Origin: Aureimonas sp. Leaf324 | Lineage (GTDB): Bacteria; Pseudomonadota; Alphaproteobacteria; Rhizobiales; Rhizobiaceae | Length of the DNA stretch: 37,460 nt | Reading direction: 5' to 3' | Assembly (NCBI RefSeq): GCF_001423245.1 | Contig: NZ_LMOH01000010.1 | Location: forward strand, 1 to 37,460 | Part shown: one piece after another, positions 8,243 to 18,138 of the stretch | How positions within the stretch are numbered: the first letter of the stretch is position 1 | Layout of the letters: each line of letters starts with the position of its first letter | Translations under genes and position numbers: made by a program | Notes under the pieces: model-generated | Told to the model about the DNA's origin: nothing | What the model saw: only the letters and a program-made list of their open reading frames with translations | Databases searched by the model: none

Positions 8243-9424
8243 TTGGGATACGAACGCAATCCGACGACGGTGGAGCCGGCCGCAGGCCCGGCACCCGTTG
8301 CGACTGCGCCGGAGAGGATCTGCATCGTTCTGCCCGGACTGGGGGCGGGCGGAACCGAACACGTGGTCAGCGTCCTGGCCAACGAGTGGATCGCCCGAGG
8401 CCGGTCGGTGACGATCCTGACGCTCGAGGAACCCGGCGCGGTTCCCTACTATCCGCTCCACCCCGACATCGAGGTCCGGCGTCTGGGCGTTCCGCCCGGC
8501 CGTCGCGGTGCGGTCGGGGCGGCCGGTGCCGTCGGCATGCGGGTGCGGCGCCTTCGCCGAGCCCTGCGGGCGGTGCGTCCGGGCATCGTCGTCAGCTTTC
8601 TCGTGCGCACCAATGTCCTCACCCTGATCGCGGCCTCCCGCCTCGGCATGGAGGTCGTCGTCTCGGAGCGTAACAATCCGCAGGCGCAAACCGTGGGGCC
8701 GGTGTGGAACGTCCTTCGTTCGCATCTGTATCGGCGCGCCTTCGGCCTCGTGACCATGACAAAGGGAGCGCTCGAGTCTTTTCCCGCCCCGATGCGCAAG
8801 CGCGGCTGGGTCATTCCCAATCCGGTCGACCTGCCGGGTGCCGGTCGGAGGCGGTCCGACGGCCGGACCCTGACCGCCGTCGGCAGGCTGGTTCCCCAGA
8901 AGGGGTTCGACCTCCTTCTGCGCGCCTTCGCCGAGGTCGCCCCCGAATTTCCGGACTGGCGCCTGGTCATCTGGGGCGAAGGAGCCGACCGGGAGGTTTT
9001 GGAAGCCGAGCGCGCCGCTCTCGGTCTCGATGACCGGGTCGACATGCCCGGCGTCACCGAGGCGCCGGGGATCTGGGTCGACACCGCCGACGCCTTCGTC
9101 CTGTCCTCGCGCTTCGAGGGCTGGGGCATCGTTCTTCTGGAGGCCATGGCCGCAGGTCTTCCCGTGGTTTCCTTCGATTGCCGCTGGGGGCCGCGGGAAA
9201 TGATCGAGGACGGGGAGAACGGTCTCCTCGTCGAGCCTGAAAGCGTGGCGGCCATGGCCGAGGCGCTGCGGCGCCTTCTGGGAGATTCCAGCCTGCGCCA
9301 GCGCCTCGCGGCGGCGGCGCGTGCGAGCAGCCGCCGCTTCACCACCGCGCACGTCGTCGACCGTTGGGACGAGGTCGTCGACGCGGCGCTCGCCGTCCGC
9401 CCCCTTTCGAGGTTCCTGCGATGA
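8243..9424 (+). CDS. Glycosyltransferase, GT4 type
   Basis: A GT-B fold glycosyltransferase. The N-terminal domain begins with ICIVLPGLGAGGTEHVV, the donor-binding domain begins near LTAVGRLVPQKGFDLLLRAF, and the EX7E motif lies in FEGWGIVLLEAMAAGLP. It transfers a sugar to the growing lipid-linked repeat unit on the cytoplasmic face; the sugar cannot be read from sequence. The start is uncertain: the frame is open from 8030, but the first 70 residues are low-complexity and overlap the divergent formyltransferase. I prefer TTG at 8243, which has a GGGG motif just upstream. It overlaps the following sulfotransferase gene by four bases (ATGA), so the two are translationally coupled. Confidence 0.88.
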   Translation: MGYERNPTTVEPAAGPAPVATAPERICIVLPGLGAGGTEHVVSVLANEWIARGRSVTILTLEEPGAVPYYPLHPDIEVRRLGVPPGRRGAVGAAGAVGMRVRRLRRALRAVRPGIVVSFLVRTNVLTLIAASRLGMEVVVSERNNPQAQTVGPVWNVLRSHLYRRAFGLVTMTKGALESFPAPMRKRGWVIPNPVDLPGAGRRRSDGRTLTAVGRLVPQKGFDLLLRAFAEVAPEFPDWRLVIWGEGADREVLEAERAALGLDDRVDMPGVTEAPGIWVDTADAFVLSSRFEGWGIVLLEAMAAGLPVVSFDCRWGPREMIEDGENGLLVEPESVAAMAEALRRLLGDSSLRQRLAAAARASSRRFTTAHVVDRWDEVVDAALAVRPLSRFLR

Positions 9425-10266
9425 CCATGCTGCACCAGCGCGCGTTCCGAAAAATCGACCGGCGGGTCCGGATGACCTGGGCGGCCGTCGAAGCCGACAC
9501 GTTCCTCGTGTCCTATCCGAAATCCGGCAGGACGTGGTTCCGCTTCATCCTCTCGCACTACTTCGCATCCGTCGCGCGCGAGGAGGCAACGGTGGATCTG
9601 CGCGGAATGTTCGGGGTCGTTCCCAACTACGACCTCGATCCGGTGCGCGGCATTCCGGCGTTCCGCTACAGGCACCGGCGCAGCGAGGTTCCGTTGATCC
9701 TCGTGACGCACCACCTCTACAGGCGATCGCTTTTTCTCAACCGGCCGATCATCTTCATGGTGCGCGACCCGCGAGATGTCCTGGTGTCGGCCTATTTCCA
9801 CGCGACGCGTCACAAGCATCGCTTCGTCGGCGGCATCGACGATTTCATCGCCGACGAGGAGCAGGGGGCGCTCGCGCTCGTTCGCTACCTCAATGCCTGG
9901 GGATGGGGCCTTCCCCATCACCGCAGCATCGTCCTGAGTTACGAGGCGCTGACGGCCGAAACGGAGGGCGCCAGCGCACGGGTGATCGAGTTCCTCGGAT
10001 TCCCGCCTCGGCCCGAACTGTTGAGGCGAGCGGTCGAAGCGTCGCGGTTCGAGGCGATGCGCGAGCGCGAGATCGAACAGGGGCTCCCCGCGCACACCTA
10101 CGATCGGGGCGATGCGGAAAGCCTGCGGATGCGGCGCGGCGTGGCGGGCGGTTTCCGGGACTATCTGAGCGAGACACAGGCGGACAACATCCTGGCCATC
10201 TGCGAGCGCCAGCTGACATCGGCCGCCAAGGCTCTCGTGTCGAAAACCGGCCTTCGGCTCGACTAG
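9421..10266 (+). CDS. Sulfotransferase 1 (PAPS-dependent, Sulfotransfer_1-like)
   Basis: A 281-aa sulfotransferase. The 5'-phosphosulfate loop is SYPKSGRTWFRF (31-42), the form seen in cytosolic-type sulfotransferases, and the 3'-phosphate-binding segment is FMVRDPRDVLVSAYFH with R115 and S123. It should move sulfate from PAPS to a hydroxyl of a sugar. It overlaps the preceding glycosyltransferase by ATGA, suggesting that it sulfates the sugar which that enzyme adds, or the resulting repeat unit. Its last four bases overlap, tail to tail, the stop of the convergent acyltransferase gene. PAPS would come from cysD/cysNC at 14001-16897. It is one of three dissimilar sulfotransferases in this locus. 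Confidence 0.9.
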   Translation: MTMLHQRAFRKIDRRVRMTWAAVEADTFLVSYPKSGRTWFRFILSHYFASVAREEATVDLRGMFGVVPNYDLDPVRGIPAFRYRHRRSEVPLILVTHHLYRRSLFLNRPIIFMVRDPRDVLVSAYFHATRHKHRFVGGIDDFIADEEQGALALVRYLNAWGWGLPHHRSIVLSYEALTAETEGASARVIEFLGFPPRPELLRRAVEASRFEAMREREIEQGLPAHTYDRGDAESLRMRRGVAGGFRDYLSETQADNILAICERQLTSAAKALVSKTGLRLD

Positions 10267-12332
10267 TCCGCGTCCCCCTTCGTCCCTTTCGGGTCCCGCG
10301 GTTCCTCGAACATGTCGTCGATCACGCTCGCAAGCTGCTCGGCGCCGAACGCACTGAGGTGGTCGTCGTCGCGATACAGCGGCCTGCCATCGATCTCGGC
10401 CACGCAGGTCGTCCCGTCGCACAGGCGCAGCGCCGGGGAAATGAACTGAAACCGATGCAATCTGGCGAGCTGCGAGAAGACGTCCTCGACCGCCGCGTTT
10501 CGGCGGTGGAAGGCGTCGGCCGTTGTGCGTGGCGGCGGGCGGCTGAAGAGTTTTGCCATGGCCAGCGCCATCGGCGTCAGGAACTCGTTCTCCGGAACGG
10601 CGCCGATCACCGTGATGCGACGATCGGACAGCGCGTCGAAGACACGGTCGAGGCCACGGATCAGCGACAGCTTGTTTTCCCGGAACGACACCTCCTTCGA
10701 CAGCCCATCCGTGTAGAAGGAGTTGGGCTGTTGATACCCCGTTCCCAGTGCCTGGCGCGTCCAGCGCGCGGCGAGGACGACGTCCCGGATCGATGCCTGC
10801 GCCTGGATTTCCCAGATCGCCTTCGCGACGAAGGTCGAGCACGAGGCGTTCCGTTTGCCGTCGACAATATGCACGACGCCGAGCATGGGGCGGCAAGCAT
10901 GTTTCACGAAGACAAGCCCCTTCTGCCGATTGCGCGTCGCAGCCAGCGCGAATGCCGGGATCAGAGCTTCCGCATGGCTGTCTCCGATCACGGCGAACCC
11001 CAGGGAAGGCGCCGACAGGTCACCCACGAGGCAGACGCCGGTCAGGTCGGTGCGCGCGCCCGACCATTCGGCGCAATGCAGGCGGCTTTGCGCTGCGGAC
11101 GGCTCGACCTCGCCATAGGCGAGAAGCCGGTCTGGCAGGCGCTGCGGCAGCCCGCCCGTCGTGTAGAGGGCGACCCCCGTCAGGAAAATGCAGGCCGTGA
11201 ACGCAGCTGCCCTGCGCAGGACCGCCGCCTCGGGTTGCGCTCGTGGATGACGAAACGGCTCCTCGACGAGACGCCAGGACAGGATGGCGAGGACGATGGA
11301 AGCCGCAAGGGCAGCCAGCGTCTCCGGCGCTTCGAGCTCGCGTGCCAGGGCGTAGCGCATGAGCGACAGGACCGGCCAGTGCCAGAGATAAAGCGAGAAC
11401 GAGAGCCGTCCGACCGTGGTGAAAGGCAGGCTCCCCAGGAGCTTCGATGCACCGAGGCGGTCCTTCCCTCCCGCGCCGATCACCAGCGCCGCGCCCATGG
11501 TCGGCAGAAGCGCGGCGAAGCCGGGAAAGGGCGTGCGAGAGTCGAGGGCGGCCACGGCCAGGATGATGAGGCAAAGGCCGAGCCAGCCGGCGCCGCGCGC
11601 CACGGCGGGCGAGAGCGTCGGGGCGGGCGTTAGCGCCAGAAGGGAGCCGGTGAGCAGTTCCCAGGCGCGGGACGGCAGGAGGTAGAAGGCCGCCTGTGGT
11701 TCCTTGCGCGTGGCCACGACGCCGACCAGGAAGGACGCGACGGCGAGTCCGGCCACGATGCGTCGGCGGTCCCGTGAGTTCATCCTCCAGAGAAGGACGA
11801 GGAGGCCGGGGAAGGCGAGGTAGAACTGCTCTTCGATCGACAGCGACCATGTGTGCAGGAGCGGTTTCAGTTCGGCCGGTGCGTCGAAATAATCGGCTTG
11901 GGCCCAGAACAGGATATTGGATGCAAAACCCGCCGTCGCGGCGATCGATGCTCCGAGCGAGCGGAAGTCCGACGGAAGGAAGAAGAAGCCGGCGACGATG
12001 CCGGTGACGAGGACGGTCGTGAACAAGGCGGGAAAGATGCGCCTCATGCGCCGGACGTAGAAGCCGGCGAAGGTGAATTGGCCGCGCTCCAGCTGGCGGG
12101 CGATGATCGACGTGATCAGGAAGCCGGAGATGACGAAGAAGACGTCGACGCCGACGAAGCCGCCCGCAAAGCCGGGAATGCCGGCATGGAACAGAAGGAC
12201 GGCGACCACGGCCACCGCTCGCAGACCGTCGATGTCGGCCCGATAGGCGACCGTTTCCGGTCCGTCGAACCGGGAGATGAGAACTGGCCGCACGCGGAAC
12301 CCCCCATATCCGTCCAGGCGGCTGCCGGACAA
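10263..12332 (-). CDS. Acyltransferase-3 / SGNH-hydrolase fusion (OafA-like)
   Basis: A large inner-membrane O-acyltransferase, 689 aa from the longest start. The N-terminal acyltransferase-3 domain starts at YRADIDGLRAVAV (30-42), has the conserved H49, the FYVRRMRRIFPAL motif (91-103), LHTWSLSIEEQFY (159-171), and about ten membrane helices. The C-terminal periplasmic SGNH domain has GDSH (450-453) and a final DDDHLS catalytic block. Such fusions O-acetylate polysaccharides at the membrane. The longest start is TTG (12332); a GTG at 12293, preceded by a run of G, would also fit and leaves the domain intact. It reads opposite to its neighbours and is divergent from the flippase operon. Confidence 0.92.
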   Translation of the reverse strand: MSGSRLDGYGGFRVRPVLISRFDGPETVAYRADIDGLRAVAVVAVLLFHAGIPGFAGGFVGVDVFFVISGFLITSIIARQLERGQFTFAGFYVRRMRRIFPALFTTVLVTGIVAGFFFLPSDFRSLGASIAATAGFASNILFWAQADYFDAPAELKPLLHTWSLSIEEQFYLAFPGLLVLLWRMNSRDRRRIVAGLAVASFLVGVVATRKEPQAAFYLLPSRAWELLTGSLLALTPAPTLSPAVARGAGWLGLCLIILAVAALDSRTPFPGFAALLPTMGAALVIGAGGKDRLGASKLLGSLPFTTVGRLSFSLYLWHWPVLSLMRYALARELEAPETLAALAASIVLAILSWRLVEEPFRHPRAQPEAAVLRRAAAFTACIFLTGVALYTTGGLPQRLPDRLLAYGEVEPSAAQSRLHCAEWSGARTDLTGVCLVGDLSAPSLGFAVIGDSHAEALIPAFALAATRNRQKGLVFVKHACRPMLGVVHIVDGKRNASCSTFVAKAIWEIQAQASIRDVVLAARWTRQALGTGYQQPNSFYTDGLSKEVSFRENKLSLIRGLDRVFDALSDRRITVIGAVPENEFLTPMALAMAKLFSRPPPRTTADAFHRRNAAVEDVFSQLARLHRFQFISPALRLCDGTTCVAEIDGRPLYRDDDHLSAFGAEQLASVIDDMFEEPRDPKGTKGDAD

Positions 12333-12588
12333 TTGTACCGACAGCTTAGCAACGTCGGATTCGAAATCGCCTTCGGCAAAGGTCGATGCGCCGGCCCGGT
12401 CGCGAGACCGCGGCAGTAGGAGCCTACGGCGAACGGCTTAGAGCGCCGGCGCCGGCTTGGCCGGATGGCTGCGTTCGGCGGACGAACCAGACCGAAGGGC
12501 TGACTAGCCGCCCCCTTCGCTTCGCGCAGAATGACGCTGCGATGCACTCGACGAAAACGGCCATATCGGCCTTCGCGAAGAGGCGATC
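12333..12588. promoter_or_regulatory. Divergent promoter region
   Basis: This 256-bp gap separates the minus-strand acyltransferase gene from the plus-strand flippase/cysD/cysNC block, so both promoters should lie here. It includes a perfect 12-bp palindrome GCCGGCGCCGGC at 12445-12456. No clear -35/-10 pair was found. Confidence 0.35.
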
Positions 12589-14001
12589 TTGGCTCATTCG
12601 ATCCCCCATTTCGGCCGCGTGCGCGAGGTCCTGCGTACCGTTCGGCAAAAAGGCGCCCATCGCACGCGCATCGCCAATATCGGCCACCTCCTGACGGGGA
12701 ATTTCCTGGGCTCTCTCTTGGGCCTTGCAGCCTTCGCCCTGTCCGCGCGCGCGCTGGGACCGGTCGACTACGGTCTTCTGGCGATGATCTATACGTTCGT
12801 CCGGGTGGTGGAGCGCGTGATCAGTTTCCAGACGTGGCAGCCGATCATCAAGTACGGTGCCGATCTGCAGCATCCGGCGCAACGCGACGATCTGCGCATG
12901 CTCCTGAAGTTCGGCTTCCTTCTCGATTTCGCATGTGCGGTCCTGGCGTGGGTCGTCGCGGTGCTCCTCGCCTTTCTGGCGGCCTATTTCTTCTCCTGGC
13001 CGGCCGAGACGACGCATCTTGTCCTTCTGTATTCGAGCGTCCTTCTGTTCCAGCTCACCGGCATGCCGACGGCCGTCCAGCGCATGGCCGGCCAGTTTCG
13101 CCTCGTAGCTTACGGGCAACTGGTGAATTCCGTGGTCCGCGTCGGTCTTTGCCTCGCCGGCAGCCTGCTGGCGGCAGGACTTCCCTACTTCGTCGCCGTC
13201 TGGGCCGGGACGCAGGCCCTCGGCTCGCTGATCATGCTCGCCATGGCGTTCCACACCCTGCGTCGGCAGGGCATCCACCGTTTGCTGACGACGAGCGTAC
13301 GGGGCGTCACGCGGCGCTTTCCCGGGATCTGGGGCTTCGCCTGGTCGGCCAACCTGTCGCTGACGCTTCGAATGAGCGCGCAGGAGTTCGACACGCTCCT
13401 CGTCGGCGCGCTGACCGATCCCGCCGCTGCTGGCCTCTATCACATCGCCAAGCGCATCGGCCGCGTCGGGCAGCAGGTGGGAGCCCAGGTTCAGGCGGTC
13501 CTTTATCCGGACGTGACGCGCCTCTGGGCCCAGGGACGGGTCGGGGAATTCAAGCGCCTCATCGTGCAGATCGAGGCGCTGCTCCTGGCGCTCAGCCTCG
13601 TCGGCATCGCCGTGATCGCGGTCGTGATCCATCCGCTTCTTCTATGGACGGCCGGACCTCAGTTCCTTGCGGCCTCTTCGCTTGTTGTCGTGCAGATGGT
13701 GGCTGTCACCCTGGTGCTGTGCGGCTCGGCGATGCGCGTCGGGCTCCTCGCCATGGGACGCCAGGGAGAGGTCCTGCGCACGGTCATGGTCGGAACGGCC
13801 CTGTTCTTCGCCGTCGCGCTGCTCCTCGTTCCGACCATCGGCCCCATGGGGGGCAACATTGCCCATATCGCGCTCGGCATCTGCTGGGTGGGAGGGCTCA
13901 GTCTTGCGCTTCGTCGCGCGCTCGCAGAGCAGGAGCCGGTGCGTTCGGATCCGCTCGATCTGCCCCGCGACATCGATCTTCTTGTTTCGAAAGGTGTCTG
14001 A
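12589..14001 (+). CDS. Wzx-type polysaccharide flippase
   Basis: A 470-aa multi-span membrane protein of the polysaccharide transporter (MOP) superfamily. About twelve hydrophobic segments run through the chain. The N-terminal stretch [20 protein letters not shown] leads into [15 protein letters not shown], a typical Wzx opening, and the middle has the family's [15 protein letters not shown] segment. It should flip the lipid-linked repeat unit to the periplasm. The start is TTG at 12589 with an AGAGG motif upstream. Its stop overlaps the cysD start by one base (TGATG), so the flippase and sulfate-activation genes are co-translated. That is strong evidence that sulfate activation here serves the polysaccharide. 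Confidence 0.9.
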   Translation: MAHSIPHFGRVREVLRTVRQKGAHRTRIANIGHLLTGNFLGSLLGLAAFALSARALGPVDYGLLAMIYTFVRVVERVISFQTWQPIIKYGADLQHPAQRDDLRMLLKFGFLLDFACAVLAWVVAVLLAFLAAYFFSWPAETTHLVLLYSSVLLFQLTGMPTAVQRMAGQFRLVAYGQLVNSVVRVGLCLAGSLLAAGLPYFVAVWAGTQALGSLIMLAMAFHTLRRQGIHRLLTTSVRGVTRRFPGIWGFAWSANLSLTLRMSAQEFDTLLVGALTDPAAAGLYHIAKRIGRVGQQVGAQVQAVLYPDVTRLWAQGRVGEFKRLIVQIEALLLALSLVGIAVIAVVIHPLLLWTAGPQFLAASSLVVVQMVAVTLVLCGSAMRVGLLAMGRQGEVLRTVMVGTALFFAVALLLVPTIGPMGGNIAHIALGICWVGGLSLALRRALAEQEPVRSDPLDLPRDIDLLVSKGV

Positions 14002-14966
14002 TGTCCATCGCAGTTCCCCTGTCCGCCGAATCCGGACCGACCGTCTCCCGCACGACGGGAAGCGGGGCCCCTTCGGAGCACCTCCGGCGTCTTGAAGCCG
14101 AGGCGATCTTCATCTTCCGGGAAGTCGCTGCCGAGTTCCGCAATCCGGTGCTGATGTACTCGGTCGGCAAGGACTCGGCCGTGATGCTGCATCTGGCGAT
14201 GAAGGCGTTCTTTCCAGCTCTGCCGCCGTTTCCGCTGCTCCACATCGACACGACGTGGAAGTTTGCCGAAATGATCCGGTTTCGCGACGAGACCGTCGCG
14301 CGTCTCGGCCTCGATCTTGTGGTCCATCGCAACGAGGCGGCGCTGGCGGAGGGGATCAACCCGTTCACGCACGGGTCCTCGTTCTACACGCAGGTGATGA
14401 AGACCGAGGCCCTGAAGGCCGCCCTTTCGGCCCATCGCTTCGACGCCGCCTTCGGAGGCGCACGACGCGACGAGGAAAAGAGCCGCGCCAAGGAGCGCAT
14501 GTTCTCCTTCCGCTCGGCCAATCATGGCTGGAATCCAAAGGATCAGCGGCCGGAACTCTGGAACCTCTTCAACACGCGCATCAAGACGGGCGAATCGATC
14601 CGCGTCTTTCCGCTCTCGAACTGGACCGAACTCGATGTGTGGGAATACATCATGGCGGAGAACATCCCCATCGTGCCCCTCTACTTCGCCGCTCGGCGAC
14701 CCGTGGTCGAGCGCGACGGCCAGTGGATCATGGTCGACGACCACCGAATGCCGCTTCGCGAGGGCGAGGTTCCGCAGATGCGCAGCGTGCGCTTCCGCAC
14801 GCTCGGCTGCTACCCGCTGACGGCGGCCTGCGAAAGCGAAGCCGCAACCCTTCCCGACATCGTCCGTGAAATTCTCGTGGCCCGGACTTCCGAGCGCTCG
14901 GGTCGTCTCATCGACCACGACGAGGCCGCATCCATGGAGAAGAAGAAGCAGGAGGGCTATTTCTGA
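14001..14966 (+). CDS. cysD: Sulfate adenylyltransferase subunit 2
   Basis: A 321-aa ATP-PPi-synthase-fold enzyme that, with CysN, makes adenylyl sulfate (APS) from ATP and sulfate. The PP-loop SVGKDSA is at 54-60, followed by the conserved [12 protein letters not shown] and [15 protein letters not shown] segments, and the usual KKKQEGYF C-terminus. A non-conserved 25-residue N-terminal stretch precedes the family region. It overlaps the upstream flippase stop and the downstream cysNC start by one base each. Whether this is the cell's only cysD or a dedicated copy (as NodP is in rhizobia) cannot be decided from the window, but nothing from cysteine biosynthesis (cysH, cysI, cysG) lies alongside. 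Confidence 0.95.
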   Translation: MSIAVPLSAESGPTVSRTTGSGAPSEHLRRLEAEAIFIFREVAAEFRNPVLMYSVGKDSAVMLHLAMKAFFPALPPFPLLHIDTTWKFAEMIRFRDETVARLGLDLVVHRNEAALAEGINPFTHGSSFYTQVMKTEALKAALSAHRFDAAFGGARRDEEKSRAKERMFSFRSANHGWNPKDQRPELWNLFNTRIKTGESIRVFPLSNWTELDVWEYIMAENIPIVPLYFAARRPVVERDGQWIMVDDHRMPLREGEVPQMRSVRFRTLGCYPLTAACESEAATLPDIVREILVARTSERSGRLIDHDEAASMEKKKQEGYF

Positions 14967-16897
14967 TGAGTGCCGTTCTCGACACCTCCCACGCCCGCCC
15001 GGAAGCGGCCCCCGCCTTTCCCGGCCTCCTGCCCGGTGCGGACTGCAAGAGCCTCCTGCGCTTCCTGACCTGCGGCAGCGTCGACGACGGCAAGTCGACC
15101 CTCATCGGCCGCCTCCTCTACGACACCAAGCTCCTGACCGAGGACCAACTCGCCGCTCTCGGGCGCGATTCCAACCGCCAGCGCGGCGCGACCGAGGACG
15201 AACTCGATTTCGCCCTCCTCGTCGATGGGCTGGCCGCCGAGCGCGAACAGGGCATCACGATCGATGTCGCCTATCGCTTCTTCGCCACGGATGCACGCAA
15301 GTTCATCGTCGCCGATACGCCGGGCCACGAGCAATACACCCGCAACATGGCGACCGGCGCTTCCAATGCCGATCTGGCGGTGCTCCTCGTGGATGCGCGG
15401 CACGGCATCCTGACGCAGACGCGCCGCCATTCCTTCATCGTCTCCCTTCTCGGCATCCGGCACGTCGTCCTTGCGGTGAACAAGATCGACCTCGTCGATT
15501 ATTCACAGGACGTCTTCGACGCCATCGTGGCGGAATACCGTACCTTTGCAGAGAGCTTCGGATTCCGCTCGCTGCAGGCGATCCCGCTGGCCGCCCGCTT
15601 CGGCGACAACATGCTGACGCGCAGCGAGCGGACGCCATGGTATGAGGGGCCGTCTCTCGTCGAATATCTGGAGTCCGTCGACATCGAGCACACGCAGGGC
15701 AGCGCGCCGTTCCGCATGCCCGTCCAATGGGTGAATCGCCCGCATCTCAACTTTCGCGGCTTTGCCGGCACGATCGCGGCCGGGTCGGTGCGAACGGGCG
15801 ATCGGATCGTCGTGGCCGGATCGGGCGTCACCAGCCGCGTCAAGCGCATCGTCACCTACGACGGCGATCTCGAGGTCGCGGCTGCCGGCGACGCCGTGAC
15901 CCTGACCCTCGAGGACGAGATCGACGCCTCGCGCGGCGATGTCATCGCCGCCGCGGTCTCCCGCCCCGAGGTCTCGGATCAGTTCGCCGCTCACATGATC
16001 TGGATGCATGCCGACCCGTTGATCGCCGGCCGGCCCTATCTCGTGAAGATCGGCACGCGGACGCTGACGGCCAGCGTCACCGACATCAGGCACAAGGTCG
16101 ACGTCAACACGCTGCAGAAGCTGGCGGCCAGGACGCTGGAACTGAACGAGGTCGGCTTCGTCAACCTGTCGACCCACGAGCCCATCGCCTACGACCCGTT
16201 TTCGCGTATCAAGGAGACCGGCGCCTTCATCGTCATCGACCGCATGACGAACCTCACCGTGGGGGCGGGGCTGATCGAGTTCGGATTGCGGCGAGCCAAC
16301 AACATTCACTGGCAGGCGCTCGACGTCGACAAGTCTGCGCGCGCCTCGTTGAAGGGGCAGAAGCAAGCCGTCCTCTGGTTCACCGGGCTTTCGGGCGCCG
16401 GAAAATCGACCATCGCCAACCTCGTGGAGAAGCGCCTCCATTCCCTGGGTATCCACACCTACATCCTGGACGGCGACAACATCCGACACGGGTTGAACCG
16501 CGACCTCGGCTTCACCGAAGCCGACCGGGTGGAGAACATCCGGCGCGTCGCGGAAACGGCCAAGCTCTTCGCCGATGCGGGCATCGTGACGCTGGTCTCG
16601 TTCATCTCGCCGTTCCGCGCCGAGCGGCGAATGGCGCGTGAGATGCTGCAGGAGGGCGAGTTCATCGAGATCTTCGTGGATACGCCCATCGAGGTCGCCG
16701 AGACCCGGGACCCGAAGGGCCTCTACAAGCGCGCCCGCCAGGGGCTGATCGAAAACTTCACCGGCATCGACAGTCCCTACGAGCCGCCGGAGCAGCCCGA
16801 CATCCGGATGACGCCCGACCTGAGCGCCGCCGATGCCGCCGAAGTCGTCGTGCAACACCTGAGGCAGGCGGGCTATCTCAGCGCCGGGACCGCCTGA
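14966..16897 (+). CDS. cysNC: Bifunctional sulfate adenylyltransferase subunit 1 / APS kinase
   Basis: A 643-aa fusion. The N-terminal CysN part is an EF-Tu-like GTPase with P-loop GSVDDGKST (about 37-45), [12 protein letters not shown], and NKID; it drives APS synthesis with CysD. The C-terminal APS kinase starts near 465, with Walker [10 protein letters not shown] (about 473-481), the [10 protein letters not shown] segment and the SFISPFR active-site segment; it makes PAPS, the sulfotransferase donor. Such fusions (for example NodQ) are common in Hyphomicrobiales and make PAPS directly. It overlaps cysD by one base and is followed after three bases by a glycosyltransferase and then a sulfotransferase, so PAPS supply and use are in one transcriptional unit. 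Confidence 0.96.
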   Translation: MSAVLDTSHARPEAAPAFPGLLPGADCKSLLRFLTCGSVDDGKSTLIGRLLYDTKLLTEDQLAALGRDSNRQRGATEDELDFALLVDGLAAEREQGITIDVAYRFFATDARKFIVADTPGHEQYTRNMATGASNADLAVLLVDARHGILTQTRRHSFIVSLLGIRHVVLAVNKIDLVDYSQDVFDAIVAEYRTFAESFGFRSLQAIPLAARFGDNMLTRSERTPWYEGPSLVEYLESVDIEHTQGSAPFRMPVQWVNRPHLNFRGFAGTIAAGSVRTGDRIVVAGSGVTSRVKRIVTYDGDLEVAAAGDAVTLTLEDEIDASRGDVIAAAVSRPEVSDQFAAHMIWMHADPLIAGRPYLVKIGTRTLTASVTDIRHKVDVNTLQKLAARTLELNEVGFVNLSTHEPIAYDPFSRIKETGAFIVIDRMTNLTVGAGLIEFGLRRANNIHWQALDVDKSARASLKGQKQAVLWFTGLSGAGKSTIANLVEKRLHSLGIHTYILDGDNIRHGLNRDLGFTEADRVENIRRVAETAKLFADAGIVTLVSFISPFRAERRMAREMLQEGEFIEIFVDTPIEVAETRDPKGLYKRARQGLIENFTGIDSPYEPPEQPDIRMTPDLSAADAAEVVVQHLRQAGYLSAGTA

Positions 16898-16900
16898 CGC

Positions 16901-18124
16901 ATGGGCTCCCGACACGCCCGGCCGGGCGGCCCGATCCGGATCTGCTTTCCGTTCGTCGGCGACAGGCTGGGCGGAAGTCACATCTCGGCTCTCAAGCTGG
17001 TCCAGGCGCTCGACAGGCACTCCTTCGAACCGCGCGTCGTCCTTCATGAGGACGGCGGGCGCCTGGCCGAGTTCCTGCGCGGGGAGGGCATCGGCTACGA
17101 GGTCCTGGCCCTGCCGTCGCTGCCCTCGGCGCGCACCCTGTCCGCCGCCGGCGCCGCCCTCCATCTCGCGCGGGTGGTTCCCCGGATCCGCGCATTCCTG
17201 GCCGCACACGGGTTCGACGTCGTCCATTCGAACGATGCCCAGATCCACGCGGCCTGGGGACTGGCCGCGCGGCTCGCGGGCGCCCGGCTGGTCTGGCACC
17301 ATCGCGGCGATCCGAACGCGCGGGGCGCCAATCTTCTCGCGCCTGCGATCGCCGACCACATGATCACGGTCTCGAACTTCGCGCGCCCGAACCGTCCCGC
17401 GCTGTCGATGGATCGCCGGGTTAGCGTGATCCACAGCCCGTTCGAGCGCCCTCCCGTGATGCCCGACCGCGCGAGCGAGGCCGCGATGCTGCGCGCCGAG
17501 CTGGGCGTGCCTGCCGACACGCGCATCCTCGGGTATTTCGGCAACCTCGTCGAGCGCAAGCGGCCGCTCCTCTTCGTCGACGTCGTCGACCGCGTTCGCC
17601 GCGCCATGCCCGACATCCCCGTCGTCGGATGCCTGTTCGGGATCTCGCTTCCCGGACGCGCCGATCTCGTGACCGCCGCCCGGCAGCGGGCGGAAGAGCT
17701 CGGCGTCGGTGACCATGTGCGCCTCATGGGCTTTCGCCAGCCGGTGGAGCCCTACCTGGCCGCGACCGACATCCTTTTGGTTCCCGCGGTCGGCGAGCCC
17801 TTCGGGCGCGGGCTGATCGAGGCCATGTTCCTGGGTACGCCGGTCGTCGCGACCGCGCACGGCGGGAACCTCGAGGCGATCGAGGACGGGCGGACGGGCT
17901 TCCTGGTCCGCCCCGACGACCCGGACGCCTTCGTCCCGCCTGTCGTCGCGCTTCTTCGCGACGGAACCCTGTTCGATCGGGTGAGCCGGGCGGCGCGAGA
18001 GCAAGCGCTCCTCGCCTATGGCGTCGAGCGCCACGTGGCCGAGGTCGAGACCGTCTATCGTGCCTTGCGGCTTCGTGCACGTCCCGCGCCCGCCCCGCGC
18101 CTTGCCGGCGAAACCCTGTCCTAG
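16901..18124 (+). CDS. Glycosyltransferase, GT4 type
   Basis: A 407-aa GT-B glycosyltransferase. The N-terminal domain has the glycine-rich ICFPFVGDRLGGSHISALKL opening and VVHSNDAQIHAAWGLAARLAG. The donor half begins at ILGYFGNLVERKRP, and the EX7E motif is in GEPFGRGLIEAMFLGTP. It is a cytoplasmic or membrane-associated enzyme that extends the lipid-linked repeat unit. It starts three bases after cysNC and is followed 14 bases later by the second sulfotransferase, which may act on the residue it adds. The donor sugar is not predictable from the sequence. Confidence 0.9.
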   Translation: MGSRHARPGGPIRICFPFVGDRLGGSHISALKLVQALDRHSFEPRVVLHEDGGRLAEFLRGEGIGYEVLALPSLPSARTLSAAGAALHLARVVPRIRAFLAAHGFDVVHSNDAQIHAAWGLAARLAGARLVWHHRGDPNARGANLLAPAIADHMITVSNFARPNRPALSMDRRVSVIHSPFERPPVMPDRASEAAMLRAELGVPADTRILGYFGNLVERKRPLLFVDVVDRVRRAMPDIPVVGCLFGISLPGRADLVTAARQRAEELGVGDHVRLMGFRQPVEPYLAATDILLVPAVGEPFGRGLIEAMFLGTPVVATAHGGNLEAIEDGRTGFLVRPDDPDAFVPPVVALLRDGTLFDRVSRAAREQALLAYGVERHVAEVETVYRALRLRARPAPAPRLAGETLS

Positions 18125-18138
18125 AAGCGGATGTCCCC

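Noticed and set aside
8449-10896. Minus-strand open frame of 815 codons
   Set aside because: It runs antisense to the glycosyltransferase and sulfotransferase 1, overlaps the acyltransferase in another frame, and is low-complexity Arg-rich.
12531-14966. Apparent 811-codon fusion reading through into CysD
   Set aside because: The upstream part is the flippase gene in the wrong frame. CysD starts at 14001, overlapping the flippase stop.
15503-18034. Minus-strand open frame of 843 codons
   Set aside because: Antisense to cysNC and a glycosyltransferase, both with intact motifs; the antisense translation has none.
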